From the NCBI RefSeq assembly GCF_039545135.1, contig NZ_BAABRU010000005.1, positions 186,001 through 250,000 of the forward strand: DNA of 64,000 nt, read 5' to 3'. The translations under genes and the position numbers were made by a program. This stretch comes from Herpetosiphon gulosus. GTDB taxonomy: Bacteria; Chloroflexota; Chloroflexia; Chloroflexales; Herpetosiphonaceae. The notes beneath the pieces are model-generated. The model worked only from the letters and a program-made list of their open reading frames with translations, was not told the origin of the DNA and ran no database searches. Below, piece by piece: positions 32,747 to 43,041 of this stretch. Position 1 is the first letter of the stretch. Each line of letters starts with the position of its first letter.

Positions 32747-34267
32747 TTAAGCTTGCTCTGACGACAAGGCTGCCACATCAGCAGCATCTTCTTCGGGGTT
32801 AACCCCAAACCAACGTGGGTTCGAAACCCCAAGATCAATCGTCAAGCGCAACAACATGCGCGAAACGGTGATTGCCGTAAACAAGCTGACGATAATCCCC
32901 AAGGCCAAAGTCAATGCAAAGCCTTGAATGATACTTACGCCAAGCCCGTTACCCAAGACATACAAGATAAAGCTTGTAATCAAGGTTGAGGCATTGGAGT
33001 CGCGGATTGATGGCCAAGCGTGGTTGAAGCCATCTTCGACTGCCCGTTCCAATGAGCGGCCACGGTGCAATTCTTCTTTGATCCGCGCGAAAATCAACAC
33101 GTTCGCGTCAACCGCCAAACCAATCGACAAAATAAAGCCTGCGATCCCTGGCAAGGTCAATGTGACCGGAACCAAGTTGTAAATCGCAAATGAGAGGATG
33201 GTGTAAACGATCAAGGCAATGTCGGCTAATAAGCCAGGCAAGCGATAGTACATCAACATAAACAGCATAACCGCAATCAAACCAATCGCGCCAGCAATTT
33301 TACTTGCGTCAATTGAGTCGTTGCCCAGGGTTGCACTGATGCTACGGTTACTATCTTCGATCAAGGTTACTGGCAAAGCGCCATATTTGAGTTGGTTTTG
33401 CAGGGCTTGAGCTTGTGAATTTTGCTCAGCAACCGTCGTGCCAGTCGAACCCATGGTAATGATCCCTTCGCCAGGCAAAGAGCCATTAATTTGTGGGCTT
33501 GAAATCACGCGGTTATCAACCACAATCGACATTGGCCGGCCAACGTTTTGGCTGGTAAAGCTAGCGATTTGGGTAGCTGACTCTGAGCCAGTTTGGAAGC
33601 GGAAGAACACTGCTGGACGGCCAGCTTGATCAGTTGTCAAGGCAACTTGGCTGGTGTCGAGATCGCTACCACGCGCAATCGTGGTATAGGGCGCTTCACA
33701 AGGGCGCTCAGTCGGAGTAACTGGGGTTGTGGTCGTCAAATTATTGCTTGACGACAACGGATTGGTGCTACTCAAGCTGTCGGTGGTGGTTACCCCAGTT
33801 GTGCCAGTGACACTGCTTGGCAACTGCACAGTGATTGGGTAACGTGGTGTAGCGGTGGTACAAACTTCGGTGCCATCGGGCAAATATTGACCTTGAGGAT
33901 CAATAAATTCGAGGTTACCAGCGCCTTTGAGGGCTTCCGAAGCTGCCGCAGGATCTTTGACCCCAGGCAATTCGACCACAATACTATCGCTGTTGACAAC
34001 TTGGACAACCGATTCGCTTACGCCCAAGCCATTGACGCGGCGCTCGATCACACCAGCGGCATTTTCGAGTTTGGCGGCCAAATCGGCTTCGTTAGGGTCG
34101 GCGGGACGTAAAAAGATTTGCGAGCCGCCTTGTAGGTCGAGACCTAAGTGGGTTGAAACATCGCGACCAGTCAGGCTTTGGAACGACTTAGGAAAGAATA
34201 CAATCCAAGTCGCTAAAGCAACTGCCACAATCGTCACGACGAGGGCACTAATTACTTGCTTACGCAC
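32747..34267 (-). CDS. secD: Protein translocase subunit SecD
   Basis: A 506-residue partner of SecF. It has an N-terminal helix (ISALVVTIVAVALATWIVFF), the motif THLGLDLQGGSQIFL, a periplasm-type P1 domain (about residues 60-330) and a six-helix core with LFMLMYYRLPGLLADIAL, LSIGLAVDANVLIFARIKEEL. A GTG start at 34267 is chosen because GGAGG is 11 nt upstream and the protein then begins at the membrane anchor. A Ser/Thr-rich insert (TTTDSLSSTNPLSSSNNLTT, about residues 160-180) lengthens P1 relative to typical SecD. Confidence 0.95.
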   Translation of the reverse strand: MRKQVISALVVTIVAVALATWIVFFPKSFQSLTGRDVSTHLGLDLQGGSQIFLRPADPNEADLAAKLENAAGVIERRVNGLGVSESVVQVVNSDSIVVELPGVKDPAAASEALKGAGNLEFIDPQGQYLPDGTEVCTTATPRYPITVQLPSSVTGTTGVTTTDSLSSTNPLSSSNNLTTTTPVTPTERPCEAPYTTIARGSDLDTSQVALTTDQAGRPAVFFRFQTGSESATQIASFTSQNVGRPMSIVVDNRVISSPQINGSLPGEGIITMGSTGTTVAEQNSQAQALQNQLKYGALPVTLIEDSNRSISATLGNDSIDASKIAGAIGLIAVMLFMLMYYRLPGLLADIALIVYTILSFAIYNLVPVTLTLPGIAGFILSIGLAVDANVLIFARIKEELHRGRSLERAVEDGFNHAWPSIRDSNASTLITSFILYVLGNGLGVSIIQGFALTLALGIIVSLFTAITVSRMLLRLTIDLGVSNPRWFGVNPEEDAADVAALSSEQA

Positions 34268-34422
34268 GACGAACGCTGCCTCCGTGTTTGGTGAAGGATG
34301 GGCGTGGCGAGGAATACAGCCCACCCAGAGATACCTAAAGAAACTCCCATCGCAACAGCGCATTATAGGCGCGATACCCACTCGCGTCAAACGCCCTCCC
34401 ACGTTATGACGAGTTAAGCAAA

Positions 34423-34453
34423 CCCCACCTGTGTGGTTTAGGCACAGGCGGGG
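34423..34453 (-). terminator. Terminator-like hairpin after the carboxypeptidase gene
   Basis: CCCC-A-CCTGTG (34423-34433) and CACAGG-C-GGGG (34443-34453) form a stem interrupted by one A/C mismatch, with TTTGCTT following on the minus strand. It separates the M14 gene from secD. Confidence 0.7.
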
Positions 34454-34482
34454 CTAGCTAGAAATTGCGCTGAGCTAGAGCT

Positions 34483-36381
34483 TTAGCGCTGGGTCACGCT
34501 AACATTATCCACAGCTGCTTCTACCAAGCTAGCAGTGCTGGCATCGGAAGCCTCAATCAAGATTCGCACCGATTGGCCTGCGTAGCTATTTAAGCTGACG
34601 CTAGCGGCTGTCCAAGCAGCATCAACATCGGTTGCGCTGCCCAATTTTTCAAAGACTTTGACTGTGCCTGAGCTAGTAACTACCGATACACGGAAGTAAT
34701 CGGCGCTGCTAGCATTCGAGCCATGAGCCAAGTAGTAGCTGAAACTCAAGCTCAAGTTACCCGAGTTTGGCAAGGTAAATGCTGGCGAACGTACTGATGA
34801 CGAGCCGCCATCAAGGTCGTAGGCTCCGGCTGAGCTACCAGCCAAACGCCCGGTTACAAGGTTGTTGCTGCCGCTGACGGTTGTGCCAAGCTGCTTGGCT
34901 CCGCTGCTATCGGTTGCTTCAGGGTCGCCCCGTTCCCATGCGCCCGTGGTTGCGGTATCAGTCGCATTGGGGTTGGTTGTCCAGCCTTGATTGGTTTCAA
35001 AATCATCGCTAAATACAGTAACGACTGGGTTTGGTGTAGCAGTTGGGCCAGGAGTTGCGGTTGGCGCTGGGGTTGCGGTTGGGGTTGGCGTACCACCACC
35101 GCTACAATATTGGCTTTCTTTGCCAATCACGCGATATGGACAATCGGTTTGTTCCAATAAATACAAGACTGATTCACGATTGCGGGTGGTTTCACGGCTA
35201 ATCACTTCGTCAGGTGGGTAGAAACCTGGACTCGAAGATCGAGGATACATTTCAAAGGTGTAGGCAAAAATGCGATGCACGCCATAAGCCCAATCTTCAT
35301 ATGTGCCATCAGCGACATACAAATCGCTGGCTTGTTGCGGCGTATAACCATTGCTTGAGGCCATATTGCGGCCAAGTGCAGCCATCGCATCATAATCGTC
35401 GCGCTGCATATCGCTGGGGTAAGCATCGTAGGTGTAGCCATAGGGCCATAACACTAGCTCACTATAGGTATGGAATGAAATCGAGGTTTTGATTTGTTGC
35501 TTGCCACCAATCACCCGACTTGCCACAAAATTGCGAATAGCTTGGGTTTCGGGAGCCGTAAAGGCCGCTGTGCCACGATAGGTATCGCTCGAGGTTGAGC
35601 CACTTGAGCCACCGCAGCAGCCCCATTTGTAGCTATAGTTGCGGTTAAGGTCGATCCCAACGTAGGATGAGCCGCTGTTCGGTTGGCGATTTTTACGCCA
35701 GCTACGGTAGCTGCCAGTTGCCACGTCGTATTCGCTGCCATCAGGGTTCAAACTGAAGACGATGTAGATTTCGCGGTTATTGACAATGTTGGTAATTCGA
35801 TTGTCAATGCCATAGTTATCGACCAGCAAATGCAACAGATACAGGGTCATTTCGACGGTCAAGTGTTCGCGGGCATGGTGTTGGCCAATGAACAAGGCTT
35901 CTGGCTCGTTCTCATCGGTTGCAACGTTATCGCTAATTTTAACCGCAATCAAATCGCGATTTTCATATGAGCGGCCAATGCTAAAGCGGCTCACAATGCT
36001 CGGCTTGCTGGCAACAACTGCCGCAATGTTGCTGGTCATCTCAGCATAATTGTGGTAGGCCGAATCTGCGCCTGGAAAATCGGTCAATTCAGGCAGTTCG
36101 ACCAATTTAAAGCCCAAGCGCTCAATCGCCGCAGCTTCTTCGGCATTGGCGGTAATATCCAACACCTTACCATGAACGGCATCAATTGAAGCACCAGTTG
36201 CGGCAATCGCATTGCGATCTTCACGCGTGGTCACGCCTTCAAGATGATAGGCCCGCGATTGATCAAGCGGCTCCGTTTGCTGAACTGGCTGCCGCGTTTG
36301 CCCTAAAGCACTCAGCGGAGCCATAAGACCTACGGCTAATGCGAGTGAACCAACCAACCGAACGATGCGTGACGGCTTCAT
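34483..36381 (-). CDS. Secreted M14 zinc carboxypeptidase
   Basis: A 632-residue exported peptidase. The signal peptide starts [20 protein letters not shown] and ends near ALGQ; RBS AGGAGG. After a propeptide-like region, the M14 domain spans about residues 105-435: zinc ligands in [12 protein letters not shown] (H-x2-E) and SFHTYSE (H), substrate Arg/Asn in [11 protein letters not shown], catalytic Glu in YTFEMYPR. A Thr/Pro linker ([15 protein letters not shown]) leads to a C-terminal beta-sandwich ([11 protein letters not shown]... VDNVSVTQR), likely for binding or cell-surface retention. It could degrade proteins of prey or medium. Confidence 0.9.
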   Translation of the reverse strand: MKPSRIVRLVGSLALAVGLMAPLSALGQTRQPVQQTEPLDQSRAYHLEGVTTREDRNAIAATGASIDAVHGKVLDITANAEEAAAIERLGFKLVELPELTDFPGADSAYHNYAEMTSNIAAVVASKPSIVSRFSIGRSYENRDLIAVKISDNVATDENEPEALFIGQHHAREHLTVEMTLYLLHLLVDNYGIDNRITNIVNNREIYIVFSLNPDGSEYDVATGSYRSWRKNRQPNSGSSYVGIDLNRNYSYKWGCCGGSSGSTSSDTYRGTAAFTAPETQAIRNFVASRVIGGKQQIKTSISFHTYSELVLWPYGYTYDAYPSDMQRDDYDAMAALGRNMASSNGYTPQQASDLYVADGTYEDWAYGVHRIFAYTFEMYPRSSSPGFYPPDEVISRETTRNRESVLYLLEQTDCPYRVIGKESQYCSGGGTPTPTATPAPTATPGPTATPNPVVTVFSDDFETNQGWTTNPNATDTATTGAWERGDPEATDSSGAKQLGTTVSGSNNLVTGRLAGSSAGAYDLDGGSSSVRSPAFTLPNSGNLSLSFSYYLAHGSNASSADYFRVSVVTSSGTVKVFEKLGSATDVDAAWTAASVSLNSYAGQSVRILIEASDASTASLVEAAVDNVSVTQR

Positions 36382-36841
36382 GAACCCTCCTGTAGAGATA
36401 GGGATTGCACCAACCACACGAACAACCTTGTTCGCTTGATAGTGTCCAAATGCCACTAATTCGACACAGGTGGCGTTGTCACTTGCTAGTGGTGTCGCTT
36501 GATGGTTTGGGGTGGATAGCAAATATATTAAATGATCTTAATAAAATTGTCAAAAAAGTATTAATAGGTGAGGGGCTAGGGATCAGGGGTCAGAGGTCAG
36601 GAATTGAGGCAAGGTTTTAACGCAGAGGCGCAGAGCGCTGAATGGCTGGGGCTAGCGGAATAGTTGATGGGATTTAGGCGATTTGTCGTGCAAACGGGAT
36701 TTTTTTAGCAGAGAAGTGTAGCGCATAAATGGCTATGGGCTGTAGGCTATTGGCTATTGGATCATTCAAAACCCACATGTCAATAGCCTACTCATCCTTC
36801 GTGTGCTTCGTGTCCTTCGTGGATCAAAATCTATGTTCTAT

Positions 36842-37018
36842 ATGTAATGGTTTATCGTGTTAACAACGGCCAGCATGCCCTCACCCCCTGACCCCCTCTC
36901 TCGCACGCGAGGCGAGGGGGAACCGCTCCAGGCGTGCTCCCCTCGCCCGCCGCCGTGGGTGAGGGGCTGGGGGTGAGGGAACGGAAGCATTGGTTATTAA
37001 CTCAATGAACCATTACAT
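36842..37018. repeat. MITE-like fold-back element
   Basis: ATGTAATGGTT (36842-36852) and AACCATTACAT (37008-37018) are perfect 11-bp ends; inside, CCCTCACCCCC (36878-36888) faces GGGGGTGAGGG (36969-36979). The 177-bp unit ends 7 bp from the stop of the GH2 gene. The rest of the 36382-37025 gap carries the other dispersed phrases (GATCAGGGGTCAG about 36578, TTAACGCAGAGGCGCAGAG about 36618, CTTCGTG triplets at 36797-36825) and no gene. Confidence 0.75.
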
Positions 37019-37025
37019 CTATGCT

Positions 37026-39497
37026 CTATGCTCTTTGCTGATCCCAATGCAACCACTTAATGTCAATCGGCTGTTGGCCTAAGCCACAAGCGTGAATCCG
37101 TTGCGGTTGGTTGGGCAATAGATCAAGCAAATTATCGCTCCAATCGATTTCAGCCTCAGTTTGCAGCCAAACCCCTTTGGCTGGGCGTTGGCTGCTAATT
37201 TCTAGCCAATCGTCGGCAAGGCGGGTGACGCTAATTTGTGGATCATAGGCTGGAAGATATTTAAATGGCTCGGGCCATGTGCTGGCTCTCGCCACAACCA
37301 TACCATCAACCAAGACTTGCATGCCAACCACGGTTTGCTCGCTCAATTCTAAGTTTAGGTTGGGAATCGGGTTGGCTTGATTAGCAGCTAATTCACATTC
37401 AATGTTTTGCTCAAATAGTAATTTGCCATACAAATCGTATCCAATTAATTGAACTATGGCTACTTTTGCTACTACCGTGCCATTGACCACCCACGCCTCG
37501 ATTCTTGCACCATTGCGCTGTAATCCGGCGCTGATTGGGGCTAGCTCGCGGCCAATGCTATAGATGGCGGGCTTTTTGCGCAAGGCCGAATCGATAATGG
37601 CCCAGCTAATCACTGGCCAGCAATCGTTAAGTTGCCACACTAAAGCTCCTGCGACTGCATAGCGGCCTGTGCCACCCCAACGTCGTCGCCAGCCGCGATA
37701 GGCCGCTGCCAAAGCCTCAGCTTGCATAAATTGGGTAGCATAGACATACGATTCAAGCGTGTTTTCAAAGCGCAAGGTATCGTTGAGATAAACCGCCAAA
37801 CGGCGTGCGCCGCCTTCCGATTTGTTGTGGTGCTCGACCGTGCGACTTTGGGGATAGCGCTCGTGCTCAGGAATGACGCTCAGCAGCGTGGATAAAGCTG
37901 CACACGATTCCATGCCAAACTCGCTAACAAAACGCCCTTCGTATTTGGGATAATCTTGGTAGGGAGCCATCGCGCTGTGCCAAACATCCCATGTATGGCG
38001 ATCGCCACGGGTTTTATCGTAGACATCGGCTCCGCCATACGGGCTGCCAGGCCAATAAATCGTGGTTGGATCATAATTGGCACAGACCTTGGGCAATAAG
38101 CGTTCGTAAATTTCGCGAGCCGGAAAGCTGGTTTTGGTGAAATCGCCTTGAAAACTGTGATCATAGGCGTTGAAAGTTTGGGCAATTTGGTAATCTTCGT
38201 TGTTGCCACACCACAGCACAATCGAAGGATGATGGCGCAAGCGCTGAACTTGGGCAATTGCTTCGGCCTCAACGCTAGCCAAAAATGCTGGATGGGCTGG
38301 ATACATGCCGCAGGCAAACATAAAATCTTGCCAAACCAACAAGCCTAGCTCATCGCAAAGATCATAAAAATAGTCAACTTCGTAGATTCCGCCGCCCCAA
38401 ATCCGAATCATCAGCATATGGCTATCAACCGCTGCCTGCAACAAGCGTCGATAGTGCTCATTGCTCACACGATTGGTCAGCAGATCGGCAGGAATCCAAT
38501 TAGCTCCGCCGCTAAACATTGGCACATTGTTGATTTCAAACAAAAATGTTTCGCCTGCTTCATCGAGCAATGGCTCTTGTACCAAACGCACGCGCCGCAC
38601 GCCAAGCTGTAATTCCTGTTGATCGAGCACCGTTTGACCAGCAAAAATACTGACAACCAAGCGATAGCGATCTTGCTGACCATAGCCATGCGGCCACCAC
38701 AAACTTGGTTGTTCAACCGTGATTGAATGTTGCACCGTGGTGTCAACAACCAATTGTTGCTGTTCAGCGATTAACTCGCCTGCTGGATTCCTCAATTGAA
38801 TCAGCACCGCAGTATCAGCGAGCGCATCCGCAACGGTTGCAGTTACAGCAAAAACCGCCGTGTTACAATCATCAGCTACATTGATTGGACAAGCCAGATC
38901 GCTCAAACGAGTTGCGCCCAATTCGAGGGTGATGGGCATCCACGGCCCAGCTGTTAACAGTGCTGGACCCCAATCCCAGCCATAGTGATATTGGGCTTTG
39001 CGCAGATACAAACGGCTAGGATCGCCATTCCACACGCCAAGTTGGCCCATTTCGGCTTGCAAGGCGTGGCCATGCTTCAATGCCGAGCGAAATTCGATCA
39101 GCAACATGTTTGTGCCAACCTGAATTTGGTTACTGACAACCACTCGTTGAGGCACAAACATATTGTCGCTGTTTAATATTTCTTGATCATTAAGCCAAAC
39201 CGTGGCGATCGTATCCAAGCCTGCGACGTGCAAGGCGGCTGGTTGGTTGGCTTGCTCAGCGGTTAATTCAAAATCGCAACGATAGAGCCAATCGACCTCA
39301 GCCACCCATTGCACCGCCAGCTCATTCAAGCCATCGAAAGGATCGGGAATGCGCTCAGCGGCGATCAAGGCTTCGTAAATTGTGCCAGGCACAGGCGCGG
39401 CCATCCAGCCCTCACTGCTCGTACTATCAGCGAGCACAGTGCGTTGCGGATCACGTTGTTTGGCCTGCCATGCCTGCTGCAATGCGAGCTTTTGCAT
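37026..39497 (-). CDS. GH2 beta-mannosidase
   Basis: An 823-residue cytoplasmic glycosidase. Jelly-roll sugar-binding domain (about 1-190, AEVDWLYRCDFELT; YHYGWDWGPALLTAGPWMPI), Ig-like domain, then a TIM barrel from about 300: RIWGGGIYEVDYFYDLCDELGLLVWQDFMFAC, acid/base Glu in IVLWCGNNEDY and nucleophile Glu in RFVSEFGMES. The WDWGP stretch and overall size match GH2 beta-mannosidases rather than beta-galactosidases. It would remove terminal beta-mannose from manno-oligosaccharides, in keeping with the neighbouring mannan genes. Confidence 0.9.
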   Translation of the reverse strand: MQKLALQQAWQAKQRDPQRTVLADSTSSEGWMAAPVPGTIYEALIAAERIPDPFDGLNELAVQWVAEVDWLYRCDFELTAEQANQPAALHVAGLDTIATVWLNDQEILNSDNMFVPQRVVVSNQIQVGTNMLLIEFRSALKHGHALQAEMGQLGVWNGDPSRLYLRKAQYHYGWDWGPALLTAGPWMPITLELGATRLSDLACPINVADDCNTAVFAVTATVADALADTAVLIQLRNPAGELIAEQQQLVVDTTVQHSITVEQPSLWWPHGYGQQDRYRLVVSIFAGQTVLDQQELQLGVRRVRLVQEPLLDEAGETFLFEINNVPMFSGGANWIPADLLTNRVSNEHYRRLLQAAVDSHMLMIRIWGGGIYEVDYFYDLCDELGLLVWQDFMFACGMYPAHPAFLASVEAEAIAQVQRLRHHPSIVLWCGNNEDYQIAQTFNAYDHSFQGDFTKTSFPAREIYERLLPKVCANYDPTTIYWPGSPYGGADVYDKTRGDRHTWDVWHSAMAPYQDYPKYEGRFVSEFGMESCAALSTLLSVIPEHERYPQSRTVEHHNKSEGGARRLAVYLNDTLRFENTLESYVYATQFMQAEALAAAYRGWRRRWGGTGRYAVAGALVWQLNDCWPVISWAIIDSALRKKPAIYSIGRELAPISAGLQRNGARIEAWVVNGTVVAKVAIVQLIGYDLYGKLLFEQNIECELAANQANPIPNLNLELSEQTVVGMQVLVDGMVVARASTWPEPFKYLPAYDPQISVTRLADDWLEISSQRPAKGVWLQTEAEIDWSDNLLDLLPNQPQRIHACGLGQQPIDIKWLHWDQQRA

Positions 39498-39548
39498 GAA
39501 TTATTGATGCTTTCTCTGCCACAGATGGTTTGTGGCAAGCTATATAGT

Positions 39549-39817
39549 AGGGGTCAGGGGCTAGGGATCAGGGATCAGATCTAAAATAAGGCTAATCCTG
39601 AATCCTGACCTTTCAAGAGTAGGTTTTAAGACCCCTCACCCCCGACTCCTCTCCCACTGCGGCGAGAGAGGGGAGATCCAATCCAATGTTTCCCCTCGCC
39701 TCGCCGGGCGGGAGAGGGGGGCAGGGGGTGAGGGAACGATATAACCCAATGACCCATTACAGTTAGTTCTTAGCTTTCACCTGAATCCTGACCCCTGAAT
39801 CCTGACCCCTGACCCCT
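39549..39817. repeat. Nested inverted-repeat island next to manA
   Basis: AGGGGTCAGGGG (39549-39560) pairs perfectly with CCCCTGACCCCT (39806-39817). Inside, CCCTCACCCCC (39633-39643) faces GGGGGTGAGGG (39724-39734), as in the element at 36842. The phrase AATCCTGACC is repeated on both sides. The 269-bp unit fills most of the 39498-39821 gap and ends 4 bp from the manA stop. No gene is seen. Confidence 0.75.
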
Positions 39818-39821
39818 CGTC

Positions 39822-40802
39822 CTACACATACGCCCGAAGCAATTCAGCGTTTGGTTCAGGGTAGAGTTGATATTGGCCTAATTGAGCAGGCACGATTACC
39901 GACATACCATGGCGCAGATCAAGGCTGCCTTCGCTCCAAACCAAGCTACAAGCTCCATTGATCACCGTCCAACAATCGAAACTCGTTATCGAGGTGCTGA
40001 GTGCTTGGATGTGGTTGAGTTGCCAGTGCTCCAAGCTGAAAAATGGACAGCGTACCAGCAAACTTACATCAGCATTCAGCTTGGTCGGTGTGACTAAGGC
40101 TGGCGCAGTTGCCGCAAAATCCAATACCTCGAAAGCTTGCTCAAGATGTAGTTGGCGTGGCAAGCCTGTGGCAGCATCACGTCGATCATAATCGTAGACC
40201 CGATAGGTCAGATCCGATTTTTGCTGAATTTCGAACAGCACCACCCCAGGATTGATTGCATGAATCGTTTTGGCGGGCACAAACACCAAATCGCCTGCTT
40301 GCACTGCTACTTGACGTAATAAATCAGGCAGTGTATTGGTGGCTAAGGCCGCTTCGCAGGCTTGGCGATTGGTTGCCTCGCGAAAGCCATGCACAACTTC
40401 GGCTCCGTTTTCGGCTTCGAGAATGTACCAAGCCTCGGTTTTGCCGTGAAATCCGGTGGCGGCCTCGCGGCTGTGGGCATACTCATCATCGGGATGCACC
40501 TGTACCGAGAGCGGTTGGGCAGCAGCGATGAATTTCAACAGCAATGGGAAATCGTTGCCATAACGTTCGCTGGTGGTTGTGCCAACCAAGGCCGCCCCAA
40601 ATTGACTAGTGACTTGGGCTAAACTTTGGCCAGCCAAAGCGCCATTGACGATCAGATTTTGATCGTAGACTTGCCAAACTTCGCCGAGCTTGCTTTGCTC
40701 TGGTTCCGGCAAGTGCAGCCAGTGAGCCAATTGGGGGCCACCCCAAATTGGCTCGACATAGCGTGCTTGAGTGAGCAACGGATAGAGCTCGATCACGCTC
40801 AT
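39822..40802 (-). CDS. manA: Class I mannose-6-phosphate isomerase
   Basis: A 326-residue zinc enzyme interconverting mannose 6-phosphate and fructose 6-phosphate. Zinc ligands are seen in [22 protein letters not shown] and [11 protein letters not shown]. The N-terminal [13 protein letters not shown] matches the PMI type I-like Bacillus group. It is the last gene of the GH5-epimerase-esterase-manA run, overlapping the esterase by 4 bp, and would pass mannose into glycolysis. Confidence 0.92.
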   Translation of the reverse strand: MSVIELYPLLTQARYVEPIWGGPQLAHWLHLPEPEQSKLGEVWQVYDQNLIVNGALAGQSLAQVTSQFGAALVGTTTSERYGNDFPLLLKFIAAAQPLSVQVHPDDEYAHSREAATGFHGKTEAWYILEAENGAEVVHGFREATNRQACEAALATNTLPDLLRQVAVQAGDLVFVPAKTIHAINPGVVLFEIQQKSDLTYRVYDYDRRDAATGLPRQLHLEQAFEVLDFAATAPALVTPTKLNADVSLLVRCPFFSLEHWQLNHIQALSTSITSFDCWTVINGACSLVWSEGSLDLRHGMSVIVPAQLGQYQLYPEPNAELLRAYV

Positions 40803-41785
40803 GCGGTGCGTTCCTCGTTGCCCCAGAGTTTGGCGAGAAATTTCAATTTTTCCAAGGTTTGGAAGTTCTCGCCGCCTTCATGGCGATTAAATTGCCAAAT
40901 CGTGATCTCTTTTGGCCCAGCATAATGGTTGTAGGCAGCAAAAACGGTCGATGGCGGACAAACATCATCCATCAAGCCAACTGAGAACAGCGTAGGGCAG
41001 GTGGCGCGAGCGGCGAATTGCATGCCATCGAAATAATCCAAGGTGTTGAATACTTGCTCGATTTTAGTGCGATGGCGAGCGCAATATTGGGCAACCTCGG
41101 CGTAGGGATAGCTATCGACCATGGTGGTGGCGCGGCGATAGTGACACAAAAATGGCACATCGGGCAGCACCGCCGCCACATCTGGTTGCAAGCCAGCCGC
41201 TGCCAGCGAGATGCCGCCACCTTGACTGCCGCCCGCCAAAGCCACTTTGCCAGCATCCACCAAGGGATGCGAACGAGCAGCTTCGATTGCCCGCACGGCA
41301 TCGGTGAACAAGCGGCGGTAGTAGTAGGTTTGTGGGTTGAGCACGCCGCGCGTCATAAAACCTGGAATTTGGGGATTGCCACCCTCAATTTCGGTGTCGG
41401 GCGTATCGCCAGTGCGCCAATTTGAGCCTTGGCCGCGATTATCCATAGCGAAGACGGCATAGCCCGCAGTTGGCCACAACAGCCAATCGATCGCCAAGCC
41501 ACGCCCGCCGCCATAACCAATATATTCGACCACGCAGGGAATGGGCTTGGTGGTATTGCGGGGCAGCAAGAACCAACCCTTAATTGGCTGACCACCATAG
41601 CCGTTAAAGGTCACATCGTAGGCTTCGATCAAGGGTAAGCCCATAGCGTAAGGTTCAAAGATGGCGTTTAATGGGTATTGGCGGGCAGCGGCTAAAGTAG
41701 TTTGCCAAAATTGGTCAAAATCGGCTGGCTCGTTGCGTTCAGGGCGATATTCGCGCAGTTGTTCTAAGGGCATATCAAAATGCAT
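40799..41785 (-). CDS. CE7 acetyl xylan esterase / cephalosporin-C deacetylase family
   Basis: A 328-residue alpha/beta hydrolase that removes acetyl groups from sugars. Nucleophile Ser in [18 protein letters not shown], Asp in [19 protein letters not shown] and His in [10 protein letters not shown] form the triad; [14 protein letters not shown] is the CE7 RGQ motif. No signal peptide, so it likely deacetylates imported acetylated manno- or xylo-oligosaccharides. It starts 5 bp after the epimerase gene and overlaps manA (ATGA). Confidence 0.9.
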   Translation of the reverse strand: MHFDMPLEQLREYRPERNEPADFDQFWQTTLAAARQYPLNAIFEPYAMGLPLIEAYDVTFNGYGGQPIKGWFLLPRNTTKPIPCVVEYIGYGGGRGLAIDWLLWPTAGYAVFAMDNRGQGSNWRTGDTPDTEIEGGNPQIPGFMTRGVLNPQTYYYRRLFTDAVRAIEAARSHPLVDAGKVALAGGSQGGGISLAAAGLQPDVAAVLPDVPFLCHYRRATTMVDSYPYAEVAQYCARHRTKIEQVFNTLDYFDGMQFAARATCPTLFSVGLMDDVCPPSTVFAAYNHYAGPKEITIWQFNRHEGGENFQTLEKLKFLAKLWGNEERTA

Positions 41786-41790
41786 GGCAG

Positions 41791-43041
41791 TTACCCTCGC
41801 ATCTGAACACTCACATTGTGTTCAGCTAAACGTTCGATCATTTCAAAACAAACGCGAGCATGGTGATACGGGCATTCCCATGGCCCAACTTTTGGAATCG
41901 CTCCCAACGGTTGGTTTTGAGCATCCAAAATCTTGAACCAATCACCATGATCGTGGTCGATAAAATAGCGTTGAATAAAATTCCAACTATCATAGGCGGC
42001 TTGGGCAAACTCTGGTTTGCCAGTGGCCTGATAGGCGTTGTAGAAGCCAACAACGGCTTCAGCTTGTGGCCACCAATGGCGCTCCAAATTAATCGAGCCA
42101 TCGGGAGCACGTTCGTGAATAATGCTGCCATCGGCGTGGCGGCCATTGCGATAGACTGCATCGGCCATACCAAGTGCTAAAGTTTCGGCCTTGGCAATTA
42201 AGTGTTCGTCGCCCAGCACATGGGCGGCTTCCATTAACAACCAACTACCTTCAATATCGTGGCCATAGGAAATGCCATGTTCGTGGTGGTTCCATTGGTC
42301 ATCGAAAAAGAGATGAAAGCGACCTTGCACAGGGTCGATAATATGTTCGCAGCAGGCCTCGATCAGGCTAGCTAATTGCTGACGTACATCAGCCACGTCC
42401 CAAACCCGCAGCAAGTTGGCATAGGCTTCCATCATATGCAACATGGTGTTCATGGTTTTGCGGGCTTCTGGCTCGAGCTTGCTCAGGCGGCTATCGCCCA
42501 ATGGTTGCCAAACCCGATCACAGCCCTCGATATAGCCGCCATAGACTGAATCAAAGGCATGATGTTCGATTAAGTGAAACAGAGTTTGGGCCAATTCCAA
42601 GGCGCTCTGATCGCCTGTCGCTCGGACATATTCAGCCAAACCGTAGATAGCGAACGATTGAGCATAGGTTTGTTTATGGTCGGCCAACGGCTGGCCATTG
42701 GCATCGATCGACCAATACAATCCGCCGTAAGTTTGATCCCAAAAAGCCTGTTTAAGGTAGGCATAGGCATACTCAGCCACCGCCAAATCGCGGGGATCGC
42801 CAAGCATGCGATAGGCACAGGCAAACGTCCAGAGAATCCGGCCACATAATACGGCTGAGCGAGGAAACTCATTATGGATTGTCAGATCGTTGGTTAAGCC
42901 GCCATAAAAGCCACCGTGCTCGTGATCAAGCGTGTGGTTTGCCCAAAATGGCAAAATATTGCCCAACACTTCATCGCGAAACTGCGCTTGCCACATTTCG
43001 CGCAAGCCATGATCAAAGCCGCCATCTACGAGATTCGCCAT
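41791..43041 (-). CDS. AGE-family cellobiose/mannobiose 2-epimerase
   Basis: A 416-residue (alpha/alpha)6-barrel enzyme. [65 protein letters not shown] and [17 protein letters not shown] are the active-site segments with the conserved His and Glu/Trp residues of cellobiose 2-epimerases. Beside a GH130 phosphorylase the expected reaction is Man-beta-1,4-Man to Man-beta-1,4-Glc (established pairing in mannan degraders; inference here). Its ATG shares one base with the GH5 stop. Confidence 0.87.
   Translation of the reverse strand: MANLVDGGFDHGLREMWQAQFRDEVLGNILPFWANHTLDHEHGGFYGGLTNDLTIHNEFPRSAVLCGRILWTFACAYRMLGDPRDLAVAEYAYAYLKQAFWDQTYGGLYWSIDANGQPLADHKQTYAQSFAIYGLAEYVRATGDQSALELAQTLFHLIEHHAFDSVYGGYIEGCDRVWQPLGDSRLSKLEPEARKTMNTMLHMMEAYANLLRVWDVADVRQQLASLIEACCEHIIDPVQGRFHLFFDDQWNHHEHGISYGHDIEGSWLLMEAAHVLGDEHLIAKAETLALGMADAVYRNGRHADGSIIHERAPDGSINLERHWWPQAEAVVGFYNAYQATGKPEFAQAAYDSWNFIQRYFIDHDHGDWFKILDAQNQPLGAIPKVGPWECPYHHARVCFEMIERLAEHNVSVQMRG

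Noticed and set aside
36382-37025. Hidden gene in the longest gene-free stretch
   Set aside because: All frames are short; the sequence is accounted for by dispersed phrases and a fold-back element.
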